Part shown: one piece after another, positions 54,901-63,092 of the stretch | How the letters are laid out: every line of letters begins with the position of its first letter | Numbering within the stretch: position 1 is the first letter of the stretch | Source of the DNA: Pantoea sp. Cy-639 | GTDB taxonomy: Bacteria > Pseudomonadota > Gammaproteobacteria > Pseudomonadales > Pseudomonadaceae | NCBI RefSeq assembly: GCF_011752525.1 | Contig: NZ_VWXI01000002.1 | Span: 124,001-188,000 of the forward strand | DNA: 64,000 nt | Direction: 5' to 3' | Made by a program: the position numbers and the translations under genes | Notes under the pieces: generated by a model | Seen by the model: the letters and a program-made list of their open reading frames with translations, nothing else | What the model was told of the DNA's origin: nothing | The model's database searches: none

Positions 54901-55811
54901 CCGGGCAGGAACACCAGCACATCGCCCGGCCCCTTGCCCTGGCTGCGCTCGTGCTGGGCGATCTCGTCCAGCGTGGCGAGGATGGCCTGGTCGACGGAGA
55001 TATCGTCCTCGACCTGGTTACCCTCCTCGTCCTGTTCGCGGGTCAGCGGTCGGTACCAGGTCTCCACCGGGTAGGTACGCCCGGACACCTCGATGATCGG
55101 CGCGCCATCGAAATGCCTGGAGAAACGCTCCAGGTCGATGGTCGCCGAGGTGATGATCAGCTTCAGGTCCGGGCGACGGTGCAACAGGGTCTTGAGGTAG
55201 CCGAGCAGGAAATCGATGTTCAGACTGCGCTCGTGGGCTTCGTCGACGATGATCGTGTCATAGCGCTCGAGGAAGCGGTCGTGCTGGGTCTCGGCCAGCA
55301 GGATACCGTCGGTCATCAGCTTGACCAGGGTGTTCGAGTCGCTCTGGTCCTCGAAACGCACCTGGTAGCCGACCAGCGCCCCCAACGGCGTGCCCAGCTC
55401 CTCGGCGACCCGCGCCGCCACGCTGCGCGCGGCGATCCGCCGGGGCTGGGTATGGGCGATCAGGCCATGGCTGCCGCGGCCCAGCTCCAGGCAGATCTTC
55501 GGCAACTGGGTGGTCTTGCCCGAACCGGTTTCGCCAGCGATCACCAGCACCTGGTGCTCGGCCAGGGCCTTCTTGATCTCGTCGCGCTTGGCGGCGATGG
55601 GCAGGCTGTCATCGTAGCGGATCGTCGGCACGCTCTGCTGGCGCGCGGTGACCTGGGCGCAGGAGGCCTGGACCTTTTCCACCCACTGCGCGAGCTTCGC
55701 TTCGTCGGGGCGCTTGCGCAGCTCGTGCAGTTGCCGGCGCAACCGATGACGGTCGGCGATCATGGCGTGGTCGAGGTTTTGCAACAGTTTGTCGATGGCT
55801 TGGTCAGTCAT
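51906..55811 (-). CDS. hrpA: ATP-dependent RNA helicase HrpA
   Basis: This DEAH-box helicase of 1301 residues has the usual HrpA length. It carries Walker A GETGSGKT (93-100), the DEAH box VDEAHERSLNIDFLLG, SATIDLERFSRHF, motif VI QRKGRCGRVEPG, the winged-helix/ratchet and OB-fold region, and the long HrpA-specific C-terminal domain (about 650-1301). HrpA acts in mRNA processing and in resolving stalled ribosomes in E. coli. I chose ATG 55811; the longer reading to 56090 passes through REP repeats. Confidence 0.95.
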   Translation of the reverse strand: MTDQAIDKLLQNLDHAMIADRHRLRRQLHELRKRPDEAKLAQWVEKVQASCAQVTARQQSVPTIRYDDSLPIAAKRDEIKKALAEHQVLVIAGETGSGKTTQLPKICLELGRGSHGLIAHTQPRRIAARSVAARVAEELGTPLGALVGYQVRFEDQSDSNTLVKLMTDGILLAETQHDRFLERYDTIIVDEAHERSLNIDFLLGYLKTLLHRRPDLKLIITSATIDLERFSRHFDGAPIIEVSGRTYPVETWYRPLTREQDEEGNQVEDDISVDQAILATLDEIAQHERSQGKGPGDVLVFLPGEREIRDAAEILRKAQLRHTEILPLYARLSPAEQQRIFQSHSGRRVVLATNVAETSLTVPGIRYVIDSGTARISRYSYRAKVQRLPIEAVSQASANQRKGRCGRVEPGICIRLYSEDDFNGRPAFTDPEILRTNLAAVILQMLHLRLGAIDAFPFIEPPDGKAISDGFNLLQELSAVNRENQLTPLGRQLARLPIDPRLGRMLLEGARQGSLQEVLIVASALSVQDPRERPPERQQAADQAHAQWKDVDSDFAALVNLWRGFEEQRQALTASPLRNWCRKNFLNYLRLREWRDAHRQLALICRDLQLTVNKDATDYQRVHKAILSGLLSQIGHKTEEGDYQGARQRRFWVHPSSGIGRKRPQWVMAAELVETTKLYARMVAKIEPDWIEPLATHLIKKNHFEPHWEKKRGQVVAYEQITLYGLILVGRRPVHFGPIDPATSRELFIRDGLVGGEIQSRAKCLAANKRLLEQLDELEAKARRRDILADEETLFAFYEARLPQEIHQTATFDSWYRMNSQKDANLLIMREEDVLAREASEVTAAQYPDHLQVGELRLSLSYHFEPNHPRDGVTVRVPAPLLPSLPGERLEWLVPGLLEAKCIALVRNLPKALRKNFVPVPDFVKAALARMSFGQGALPQALGQELLRMTGARVTDEAWAEAASLVEGHLRMNIEVVDAQGKFLGEGRDLVELTARFAAASQAALALPRNEKAEQPVQAKAFAEVAQTVQQKIAGLSMTVYPALVEDNGTVREGRFSTQAEAEYQHRRALQRLLLQQLAEPAKFLRGKLPGLTELGLLYRELGRVEALVEDILLASLDSCVLEGEDPLPRDGAGLASLAERKRGDWAEHAERLARLTLEVLKLWHGLQKRFKGKIDLTQAVALNDIKQQLANLVYPGFVRETPGLWFKELPRYLKAVELRLEKLGSQVQKDRVWSGELANCWAQYKARADKHAQEGKRDEQLVLYRWLLEEYRVSLFAQQLGTKVPISDKRLGKQWSQVEA

Positions 55812-55926
55812 GGGGCTTTTTAGTGATGCAGGTGGGCCTGCTTTTTCATGATCGGCATGCGGAAAGTCGGGCGATTGTCGCAGATTTGGGCCTTCTTTGC
55901 TGTCCAGGCTGGCGCGCGCCCGGCAG

Positions 55927-56036
55927 CAGCGGCCTTGTGTCGCGAAAGGGACGCAAAGCGACCCGGGATATCCAAGGCGATGCAGAAATCGTTGGGGCTG
56001 CTGCGCAGCCCTTTCGCGACACAAGGCCGCTCCTAC
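55927..56036. repeat. Inverted pair of REP elements, GGCCTTGTGTCGCG type
   Basis: GCAGCGGCCTTGTGTCGCG at 55927-55945 faces CGCGACACAAGGCCGC plus TCCTAC at 56015-56036, with GGGCTGCTGCGCAGCCC between them. This is a full two-REP unit. Confidence 0.85.
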
Positions 56037-56064
56037 AGGGGATCGTGCAACGGCGGAATGTTTA

Positions 56065-56094
56065 GTGAACAACGATGTGAACGTTGCCATTCAC
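56065..56094. promoter_or_regulatory. GTGAAC repeats and dyad in the puuA control region
   Basis: GTGAAC occurs at 56065 and 56077, 12 bases apart, and GTGAA-N8-TTCAC forms a dyad at 56077-56094. It is a candidate site for a regulator of the downstream polyamine genes. Confidence 0.35.
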
Positions 56095-56382
56095 TGCTTT
56101 AATCAACCTTACGCTGCATGTGAGTATCAAAGTCATGACTCCCGTCCAGACCATCGCCCCACCGTCGTCCCGCCCTTCGCCAGCGAAGGCCCGGTCCCGC
56201 GCCGGTGAAAATCCGCTGGTCCACATCATCCTCGCCTTCTGGGCCCTGTGGCATTGCCGCCACGCGCGCCCACCGGATGCTTCGCTCACGCCTTTGTGAC
56301 CAAACCCGGCCGGTATACGGCCGCTTGTCTCGTCTGGACCACGCCTGCGCGCCGGTCCTGCGCACCTGTGAGCGAACCCTTC

Positions 56383-57747
56383 ATGCACTTTGCACCTGTA
56401 GAGCACGCCAGCCGCTTCCTGGCAGAAAACCCTGATATCGAACTGTTCGAACTGTTCATCCTCGACGCCAACGGTGTACCACGCGGCAAGCTGCTGCATC
56501 GCGAGGAACTGCTGGCGGTCTACCAGAGCGGCCGCCCGCTGCCCAGCACCATCCTCGGCCTGACCCTCAACGGCGACGACGTGGAGAACTCCGGCCTGGT
56601 CTGGGACGTCGGCGACATCGACTGCCGCGCCTACCCTCTGGAGAACAGCCTGGTACGCCTGCCCTGGCGGCGGGTGCCGACTGCCGCGGTGCAGGTCAGC
56701 ATGCACCCGAGCGAAGGCCTGCCGGCCAGCATCGCCGACCCGCGCCACGTGCTGCTGCGGGTCGTCGACGCACTCAAGGCCGATGGCTACCACCCGGTGA
56801 TGGCCTGCGAACTGGAGTTCTACCTGCTCGACCAGCGCCGCGATGCCCAAGGCCACCCGCAACCCGCGCTGGACAGCGACGGTGGCCGGCCACGCGCCAC
56901 CCAGGTCTATGGCCTGCGCGAACTGGAGCAGATCGAACCGTTTCTCGCCGATCTCTACGCCGCCTGCAAGGCGCAAGGCATCCCGGCACGCACGGCGATC
57001 TCGGAATATGCCCCGGGCCAGGTGGAGATCACCCTGGAGCATGGCGACGCCTTGGCGGCGATGGACCAGGCGGTGCGCTACAAGCGCCTGGTCAAGGGCG
57101 TGGCCAACGCCCACGGCATGCAGGCCTGCTTCATGGCCAAGCCGTTCGCCCAACTGGCCGGCACCGGCATGCACATGCACCTGAGCCTGGCCGACGCCGA
57201 GGGCAACAACCTGTTCGCCAGCGCGGACAAGGCCGGCACCCCACTGTTGCGTCAGGCCGTGGCGGGCATGCTGCGCCACCTGCGCGAGTCGCTGCTGCTG
57301 TTCTGCCCCAACGCCAACTCCTACCGCCGCTTCCAGGCCAACAGCTACGCGCCACTGGCACCTACCTGGGGTGTCGACAACCGCACCGTCAGCCTGCGCG
57401 TGCCAGGTGGCCCGGCCAACAGTCGGCATGTGGAGCACCGCATCTGCGGCGCCGACGCCAACCCCTACCTGGCCGCCGCCGCCATTCTCGCCGCCAGCCA
57501 CCAGGGCATCCGCCAACAGCTCGACCCCGGCGCGCCGGTCGAAGGCAACGGCTACGCCCAGGCTAGCGAACACCTGCCCACCGACTGGCTGACCACCCTC
57601 GAGGCCCTGGAGCATTCCCCCTGGGCCCGCGAAGCCTTCGGCGCCGAGTTCCTCGGCGTGTACCTGAAGGTCAAGCGCGCCGAGTACCGCCAGTTCATGG
57701 CCGAAGTCGGCGAGCAGGACTGGCGCTGGTACCTGCACCAGGCCTGA
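56383..57747 (+). CDS. puuA: Gamma-glutamylputrescine synthetase (glutamine-synthetase family)
   Basis: The product has 454 residues. It joins glutamate to putrescine or another amine with ATP, the first step of gamma-glutamylated polyamine breakdown. The glutamine-synthetase fold shows ELEFYLLD (first metal glutamates), YAPGQVEITLEHGDAL, GTGMHMHLSL and NRTVSLRVPGG with the catalytic Arg. The following gene encodes the matching oxidase, 26 bases on. The start is uncertain: ATG 56383 is used, and a GTG at 56368 is in frame. Pseudomonads have many PuuA/PauA paralogues, so the amine specificity is open. Confidence 0.85.
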   Translation: MHFAPVEHASRFLAENPDIELFELFILDANGVPRGKLLHREELLAVYQSGRPLPSTILGLTLNGDDVENSGLVWDVGDIDCRAYPLENSLVRLPWRRVPTAAVQVSMHPSEGLPASIADPRHVLLRVVDALKADGYHPVMACELEFYLLDQRRDAQGHPQPALDSDGGRPRATQVYGLRELEQIEPFLADLYAACKAQGIPARTAISEYAPGQVEITLEHGDALAAMDQAVRYKRLVKGVANAHGMQACFMAKPFAQLAGTGMHMHLSLADAEGNNLFASADKAGTPLLRQAVAGMLRHLRESLLLFCPNANSYRRFQANSYAPLAPTWGVDNRTVSLRVPGGPANSRHVEHRICGADANPYLAAAAILAASHQGIRQQLDPGAPVEGNGYAQASEHLPTDWLTTLEALEHSPWAREAFGAEFLGVYLKVKRAEYRQFMAEVGEQDWRWYLHQA

Positions 57748-57773
57748 GATATGCATCAGAACAAGGAACACTC

Positions 57774-59081
57774 ATGAACGCAGCAGTGAACAATGGACCG
57801 GCCCAGCGCGCGCCGTCCTACTACAGCGCCACCCTCAACGACAGCACCGAGTACCCCTCCCTCAAGGGCACGGTGCAGGTCGACGTGGCAATCATCGGTG
57901 GCGGTTTCACCGGCGTGGCCACCGCAGTGGAGCTGGCCGAGCGTGGCCTGAAGGTGGCCATCGTCGAGACCCACCGCATCGGCTGGGGCGCCAGCGGTCG
58001 CAACGGCGGCCAGGTCACCGGCAGCCTGTCCGGCGACGAAGCCATGCGCACACAGATGCGCAACCGTCTGGGCAGCGAGGTGGACGACTTCATCTGGCAC
58101 CTGCGCTGGCGCGGCCACCAGATCATCGAGCAGCGCGTGGCACGCTACGGCATCGACTGCGACCTCAAGCGCGGCCACCTGCACGCGGCGATGAAAGCCT
58201 CGCACATGGATGAGCTGCGCAGCTTCCAGGCCGAGGCCGAGCGCCGCGGCATGGGCGAGCAGGTGCAACTGCTGGATCGCCAGGGCATGGCCGAGCACCT
58301 GCAGAGCCCGCTCTACCTCGGCGCCTTGAAGAACCTGCGCAACCTGCACCTGCACCCGCTCAACCTGTGCCTGGGCGAAGCCCGCGCCGCCAGCAGCCTG
58401 GGCGCGCTGGTGTTCGAGAATTCCGAGGTGCTGGAGATCGTCCATGGCCCGCGTCCGGCGGTGGTCACCGCCCACGGACGGATCGAGGCGCGCCAGGTGA
58501 TGCTGGCCGGCGACGTGTACCACAAGCTGGAAAAGCGTCAGCTCAAGGGCAAGATCTTCCCGGCCATGGGCGGTATCGTCACCACCGCGCCGCTGGGCGA
58601 GCTGGCGCAGCAGATCAACCCGCAGGATCTCGCGGTATACGACTGCCGCTTCGTCCTCGACTACTACCGCCTGACCGCCGACAAGCGCCTGCTGTTCGGC
58701 GGCGGCGCCAACTATTCCGGGCGTGATTCGCGGGATATCGAAGCCGAGCTGCGCCCATGCATCGAGCGCACCTTCCCGGCACTCGAGGGCGTGCCGATCG
58801 AGTTCCAGTGGAGCTGTGCCATGGGCATCGTGGTCAACCGCATTCCACAGTTGGGCAAGCTTTCGGACAACGTCTGGTACTGCCAGGGTTATTCCGGGCA
58901 CGGCATCGCCACCAGCCACATCATGGGCGAGATCATGGCCGAAGCGCTGACCGGAACGCTGGAGAAATTCGACACCTTCGCCGGATGCAAGCACATCAAG
59001 GTGCCGCTGGGGGACTTGCTGGGCAACCCGCTGCTGGCGGCGGGGATGTGGTACTACCAGATGCTCGAGAAGCTGCGCTGA
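57774..59081 (+). CDS. puuB: FAD-dependent gamma-glutamylputrescine oxidase
   Basis: This DAO-family flavoprotein of 435 residues has the dinucleotide loop VAIIGGGFTGVATAVELAER (about 38-57), the GWGASGRNGGQVTGSL segment used for FAD contact, and CAMGIVVNRIPQLGKL plus GYSGHGIATSHIMGE near the C-terminus. PuuB oxidises gamma-glutamyl-putrescine to the aldehyde. With the preceding synthetase it forms a two-gene operon. The later steps (aldehyde dehydrogenase, hydrolase) are not in the window. Confidence 0.9.
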   Translation: MNAAVNNGPAQRAPSYYSATLNDSTEYPSLKGTVQVDVAIIGGGFTGVATAVELAERGLKVAIVETHRIGWGASGRNGGQVTGSLSGDEAMRTQMRNRLGSEVDDFIWHLRWRGHQIIEQRVARYGIDCDLKRGHLHAAMKASHMDELRSFQAEAERRGMGEQVQLLDRQGMAEHLQSPLYLGALKNLRNLHLHPLNLCLGEARAASSLGALVFENSEVLEIVHGPRPAVVTAHGRIEARQVMLAGDVYHKLEKRQLKGKIFPAMGGIVTTAPLGELAQQINPQDLAVYDCRFVLDYYRLTADKRLLFGGGANYSGRDSRDIEAELRPCIERTFPALEGVPIEFQWSCAMGIVVNRIPQLGKLSDNVWYCQGYSGHGIATSHIMGEIMAEALTGTLEKFDTFAGCKHIKVPLGDLLGNPLLAAGMWYYQMLEKLR

Positions 59082-59108
59082 TAGACAAAGGGGCCGCCTC
59101 GCGGCCCA

Positions 59109-59170
59109 TCACCGGCTGGCGCCGGCTCCCACCGAGCATGCCCTTGTGGGAGCCGGCGCCAGCCGGCGAT
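59109..59170. repeat. Long inverted repeat of the CCGGCTGGCGCCGGCTCCCAC REP type
   Basis: The arm CCGGCTGGCGCCGGCTCCCA at 59112-59131 is mirrored at 59147-59166 around a spacer of about 15 bases. It lies between the convergent puuB and fadD1 genes and likely ends both transcripts. A smaller GGGCCGC/GCGGCCC hairpin precedes it. Confidence 0.8.
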
Positions 59171-59198
59171 GGACCGTGAGACAGCCCCCGGCCTGGGA

Positions 59199-60896
59199 TC
59201 AGGCGATCTTCTTCAGGCCTTGTTTCTTCAGTTCTTCGTCGCGCAGCTCACGACGCAGGATCTTGCCGACGTTGGTGGTCGGCAACGCATCGCGGAACTC
59301 GATCTGACGCGGGACCTTGTAGCCGGTGACATTGGCACGCATGTGCTCCATCACCTGCTCCTTGGTCAGGGTCATGCCCGGCTTGACCACGATGAACACC
59401 TTGATCACCTCGCCGGATTTCTCGTCCGGCACACCGATGGCCGCGCACTGCAGCACGCCCGGCAGGGCGGCGAGTACATCCTCGAGCTCGTTCGGATACA
59501 CGTTGAAGCCCGAGACCAGGATCATGTCCTTCTTGCGATCGACGATACGCATGTAGCCATCCGGCTGGATCACTGCGATGTCGCCCGTCTTCAGCCAACC
59601 GTCGCTGTCGAGAATTTCCTGGGTGGCCTCTTCGCGCTGCCAGTAACCCTTCATCACCTGCGGACCCTTGACGCACAACTCGCCGACTTCACCCAGCGGC
59701 AACTCCTGGCCCTGGTCGTCGATCACCTTGCACAGGGTCGACGGCACCGGGATGCCGATGGTGCCGACCTGGTTGGCTTCGGCCGGATTGACCGCCGCCA
59801 CCGGGCTGGTCTCGGTCATGCCGTAGCCTTCGCAGATGGCGCAGCCGGTGACCGCCTTCCAGCGCTCGGCCACGCTCAGTTGCAGGGCCATGCCGCCGGA
59901 CAGGGTGATCTTCAGCGACGAGAAGTCCAGGCGGCGGAAGGTCTCGTTGTTGCACAGGGCGACGAACAAGGTGTTCAGGCCAACGAAACCGCTGAACTTC
60001 CACTTGCCCAACTCCTTGACCATCGCCGGCAGGTCGCGGGGGTTGGTGATCAGCACGTTGTGGTTGCCGATCAGCATCATCGCCATGCAATGGAAGGTGA
60101 ACGCATAGATGTGGTACAGCGGCAGCGGCGTGATGAGGATCTCGCAACCTTCGTGCAGGTTGGAGCCCATCAGCGCCCGGCATTGCAGCATGTTGGCCAC
60201 CAGGTTGCGGTGGGTGAGCATCGCCCCCTTGGCCACACCGGTGGTACCACCGGTATACTGCAGCACGGCGACGTCGTTGGCCTGCGGGTTGGCCTCGGTA
60301 ACCGCGCCACCCTTGCCCAGTGCCAGCGCATCGTTGAAGCGGATGGCGCTCGGCAGGTTGTAGGCCGGGACCATCTTCTTCACGTACTTGATGACGCTGT
60401 TGATCAGCAGGCGCTTGAGCGGCGGCAGCAGGTCGGCCACCTCGGTGACGATCACGTGCTTGATCTGCGTCTTGGGAATGACCTTCTCGGCCAGATGCGC
60501 CATGTTGGCCAGGCACACCAGCGCCTTGGCCCCGGAGTCGTTGAACTGGTGCTCCAGCTCCCGCGCGGTGTACAGCGGGTTGGTATTGACCACGATCAAG
60601 CCGGCACGCATGGCACCGAACACAGCGACTGGGTACTGCAGGACGTTAGGCAGTTGGACGGCGATGCGATCGCCGGGCTTGAGGTCGGTGTGCTGTTGCA
60701 GCCAGGCGGCGAAGGCGCCGGACAGGGCATACAGCTCGCCATAGGTGATGGTCTTGCCCAGGTTGCTAAAGGCCGGTTTGTCGGCAAAGCGTTGGCAGGA
60801 TTGCTTGAGCACCGCCTGGATATTGGGGAATTCGTCAGGATTGATTTCCGCCGTAATTCCGGCTGGGTACTTATCCTTCCAAAAATGTTCGATCAT
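59199..60896 (-). CDS. fadD1: Long-chain fatty-acid CoA ligase FadD1
   Basis: The product has 565 residues. It activates imported fatty acids to acyl-CoA for beta-oxidation. The adenylate-forming motifs are YTGGTTGVAKGAMLTHRN, YGMTETSP, the GDIAVIQPDGYMRIVDRKKD hinge and a C-terminal lysine in VGKILRRELR. I start at ATG 60896 behind AAGGAG. Its paralogue lies 302 bases upstream on the same strand, as in the fadD1-fadD2 pair of other pseudomonads. Confidence 0.94.
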   Translation of the reverse strand: MIEHFWKDKYPAGITAEINPDEFPNIQAVLKQSCQRFADKPAFSNLGKTITYGELYALSGAFAAWLQQHTDLKPGDRIAVQLPNVLQYPVAVFGAMRAGLIVVNTNPLYTARELEHQFNDSGAKALVCLANMAHLAEKVIPKTQIKHVIVTEVADLLPPLKRLLINSVIKYVKKMVPAYNLPSAIRFNDALALGKGGAVTEANPQANDVAVLQYTGGTTGVAKGAMLTHRNLVANMLQCRALMGSNLHEGCEILITPLPLYHIYAFTFHCMAMMLIGNHNVLITNPRDLPAMVKELGKWKFSGFVGLNTLFVALCNNETFRRLDFSSLKITLSGGMALQLSVAERWKAVTGCAICEGYGMTETSPVAAVNPAEANQVGTIGIPVPSTLCKVIDDQGQELPLGEVGELCVKGPQVMKGYWQREEATQEILDSDGWLKTGDIAVIQPDGYMRIVDRKKDMILVSGFNVYPNELEDVLAALPGVLQCAAIGVPDEKSGEVIKVFIVVKPGMTLTKEQVMEHMRANVTGYKVPRQIEFRDALPTTNVGKILRRELRDEELKKQGLKKIA

Positions 60897-61057
60897 GGAA
60901 GCCCGCTCCTTCAGCAACAGCGAATTCGGTTACGCGTCGATGCGCTTATTATTGATATGGGATGACGGTTCATTGCAAACCGGATCATCTGAAAGCGCGC
61001 CGAGAGTAACAGCTTTGCCTGGGGTCGCCTAGAGGTCGCGACAGGCCTTGTGGTCAC

Positions 61058-61091
61058 AAAAATGACTCAATGAACACTGCAAGTCATTTTT
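61058..61091. promoter_or_regulatory. 10-bp AT-rich dyad between the fadD genes
   Basis: AAAAATGACT at 61058-61067 is perfectly mirrored by AGTCATTTTT at 61082-61091. It may be an operator for fadD1 or a weak terminator after fadD2. Confidence 0.45.
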
Positions 61092-61160
61092 AGAGTAATT
61101 ATCCAAAATGTCGCAAAACAAGCTGAAAGTCCTGCACTAGAGCGATCAGGCTTTGGCCTT

Positions 61161-61188
61161 GGGCGCGAGCCTGGGCAAGCTCGCGCCC
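61161..61188. repeat. REP-like hairpin after fadD2
   Basis: GGGCGCGAGC and GCTCGCGCCC pair around CTGGGCAA, 11 bases beyond the fadD2 stop. Confidence 0.7.
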
Positions 61189-61198
61189 ACGCGCAGCG

Positions 61199-62887
61199 TC
61201 AGGCGATATCGCGCAACTCACGGCGCAGGATCTTGCCCACCGGGGTCATCGGCAGCGAGTCGCGCAGGACGATATGCTTGGGCACCTTGTACCCCGTGAA
61301 GTTGGCTTTGCAGTAGGCCTTGAGCTCATCGACGCTGAGCCCACCCTCGCGCGCGACCACGAACAGTTTCACCGCCTCGCCCGAGCGCTCGTCCGGCACC
61401 CCGATGACCGCGCAGTTGGCAACTTGCGGATGGTTCATCACCACGTCCTCGATCTCGTTGGGGTATACGTTGAAGCCCGAGACGATGATCATGTCCTTCT
61501 TGCGGTCGACGATGCGGGTGAAGCCATCCGGGTCGATCACCGCGATATCGCCGGTCTTGAACCAACCCTGCGCATCCAGCGCCTCGGCGGTGGCCTGTGC
61601 TTGCCGCCAGTAGCCCTTCATCACCTGCGGCCCCTTGATCAGCAGTTCGCCGCGCTCCCCCAGGGGCTGCTCGTTACCCTCGTCATCGACCACCTTGAAG
61701 GTCGTGCCCGGCACCGGCATGCCCACGGTACCCAGGCGTGCCAGTTGGCCATAAGGGTTGGTGCTGGCCACCGGCGAGGTTTCGGTGAGCCCGTAGCCTT
61801 CGACGATGCGACACCCGGTCAGCGCCTCCCAGCGCTCGGCGGTGGCCTTGACCAGCGCGGTCCCCCCCGAGTTGGTGACCTTGAGCGCGGAGAAGTCCAG
61901 CGCCTTGAAGCCGGGATGGTCCATCAACGCGACGAACAGCGTGTTCAACCCCAGCAACGCCGAGAACCGCCATTTGCCCAGCTCCTTGATGAAGCCTGGA
62001 ATATCGCGGGGATTGGTGATCAGCACGTTGTGGTTGCCGGTGACCATCATGCACATGCAGTTCGCGGTGAAGGCATAGATGTGGTACAGCGGCAGCGGCG
62101 CGATCATCACCTCCTGGCCTTCCTTGATCAGTGGCTGGCCATCGGGGCCATGCTGGCCGAAGCAGGCCAGTACCTGGAGCATGTTGGCGACGAGGTTGCC
62201 GTGACTGAGCATCGCCCCCTTGGCCAACCCGGTGGTACCGCCGGTGTACTGCAGCACCGCGACGTCATCCAGGGCCTGTGGCACCGGGGTATGGACCAGC
62301 TCGCGGCCCTGGCGCAGCACCTGCTTGAACGACACCGCACGGGGCAGATCATAGGCCGGCACCATCTTCTTGAACCTGTCGACCACGGTATTGACCAGCC
62401 AGCCCTTGAGGCTGGGCAGCATGTCGCCCATCTTCGCCTCGATCAGGTACTCGATGCCGGTGTCGGGCAGCACCTCCTGTACCCGGCTGCCGAACATGTT
62501 CAGGTACACCAGCGCGCGGGCCCCGGAGTCCTTGAACTGATGGCGCATCTCCCGCGGGGTGTACAGCGGGTTGGTATTGACCACGACCAGGCCGGCACGT
62601 AGGGCCCCGAACACGACGATGGGATACTGCAGGACGTTGGGCATCTGCACCGCGATGCGGTCGCCCGGCACCAGGTCGGTATGCCGTTGCAGCCAGGCGG
62701 CGAAGGCCGCGCAATGACGATCGAGCTCGGCATAACTGAGGGTGACGCCCAGGTTGCTGAACGCCGGGCGGTCGGCGAAGCGCTTGCAGGAGCGCTCGAA
62801 CACTTCGACGACAGACTTGTAAGCAGTCAAATCAATGGTGGAAGGCACGCCCGCCGGGCGTTTGTCGTTCCAGAAATCGGCTTGCAT
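61199..62887 (-). CDS. fadD2: Long-chain fatty-acid CoA ligase FadD2
   Basis: This is a second acyl-CoA synthetase of 562 residues with the same motif set: YTGGTTGLAKGAMLSHGN, YGLTETSP, GDIAVIDPDGFTRIVDRKKD and VGKILRRELRD. It is clearly diverged from FadD1 across the substrate domain, so chain-length preference may differ. AGAGGAA precedes the ATG. It has its own promoter region facing the lipase-like gene at 63093. Confidence 0.94.
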   Translation of the reverse strand: MQADFWNDKRPAGVPSTIDLTAYKSVVEVFERSCKRFADRPAFSNLGVTLSYAELDRHCAAFAAWLQRHTDLVPGDRIAVQMPNVLQYPIVVFGALRAGLVVVNTNPLYTPREMRHQFKDSGARALVYLNMFGSRVQEVLPDTGIEYLIEAKMGDMLPSLKGWLVNTVVDRFKKMVPAYDLPRAVSFKQVLRQGRELVHTPVPQALDDVAVLQYTGGTTGLAKGAMLSHGNLVANMLQVLACFGQHGPDGQPLIKEGQEVMIAPLPLYHIYAFTANCMCMMVTGNHNVLITNPRDIPGFIKELGKWRFSALLGLNTLFVALMDHPGFKALDFSALKVTNSGGTALVKATAERWEALTGCRIVEGYGLTETSPVASTNPYGQLARLGTVGMPVPGTTFKVVDDEGNEQPLGERGELLIKGPQVMKGYWRQAQATAEALDAQGWFKTGDIAVIDPDGFTRIVDRKKDMIIVSGFNVYPNEIEDVVMNHPQVANCAVIGVPDERSGEAVKLFVVAREGGLSVDELKAYCKANFTGYKVPKHIVLRDSLPMTPVGKILRRELRDIA

Positions 62888-63092
62888 TTATTGTTGTTCC
62901 TCTGCCGGGACCGTCCCTTGACCTGATCGCCTGATGGCAAAAAGGCGTTCTGCCGACGTTAGCAGCTAACCCCGAGGTGGCAAACACGCCAAGTGCCGCC
63001 ATTAACATTGTGAATCTCTTTTTCTGCCTTTCCTGCAATTGCCCGCTTTGCGCATACACTGTCTGACGAACTTCAGCGCGCAAGGACCCGCC

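Larger units (their letters stand above)
55812..56382. other. Gene-free region between hrpA and puuA with REP pair and dyads
   Basis: These 571 bases hold no supported gene. They contain an inverted REP pair (55927-56036), repeated GTGAAC motifs and a dyad at 56065-56094, and about 240 bases of GC-rich leader before puuA. A frame open from 56248 joins puuA but shows no family sequence upstream of it. Confidence 0.6.
60897..61198. other. Intergenic region between the two fadD genes
   Basis: These 302 bases contain no gene. They hold the fadD1 leader, an AT-rich dyad at 61058-61091 and a REP hairpin at 61161-61188. The AT-rich stretch 61080-61135 is the likely fadD1 promoter. A half PsrA-like GCAAAC is present without its partner half. 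Confidence 0.6.

Noticed and set aside
51897..55823. A plus-strand open frame of about 1300 codons opposite hrpA
   Set aside because: HrpA motifs cover the full minus strand. The opposite frame is composition-driven and shows no recognisable domain.
60960..60995. GCAAAC near the fadD1 start as a PsrA operator
   Set aside because: Only one half-site is present, with no GTTTG partner at the right distance.
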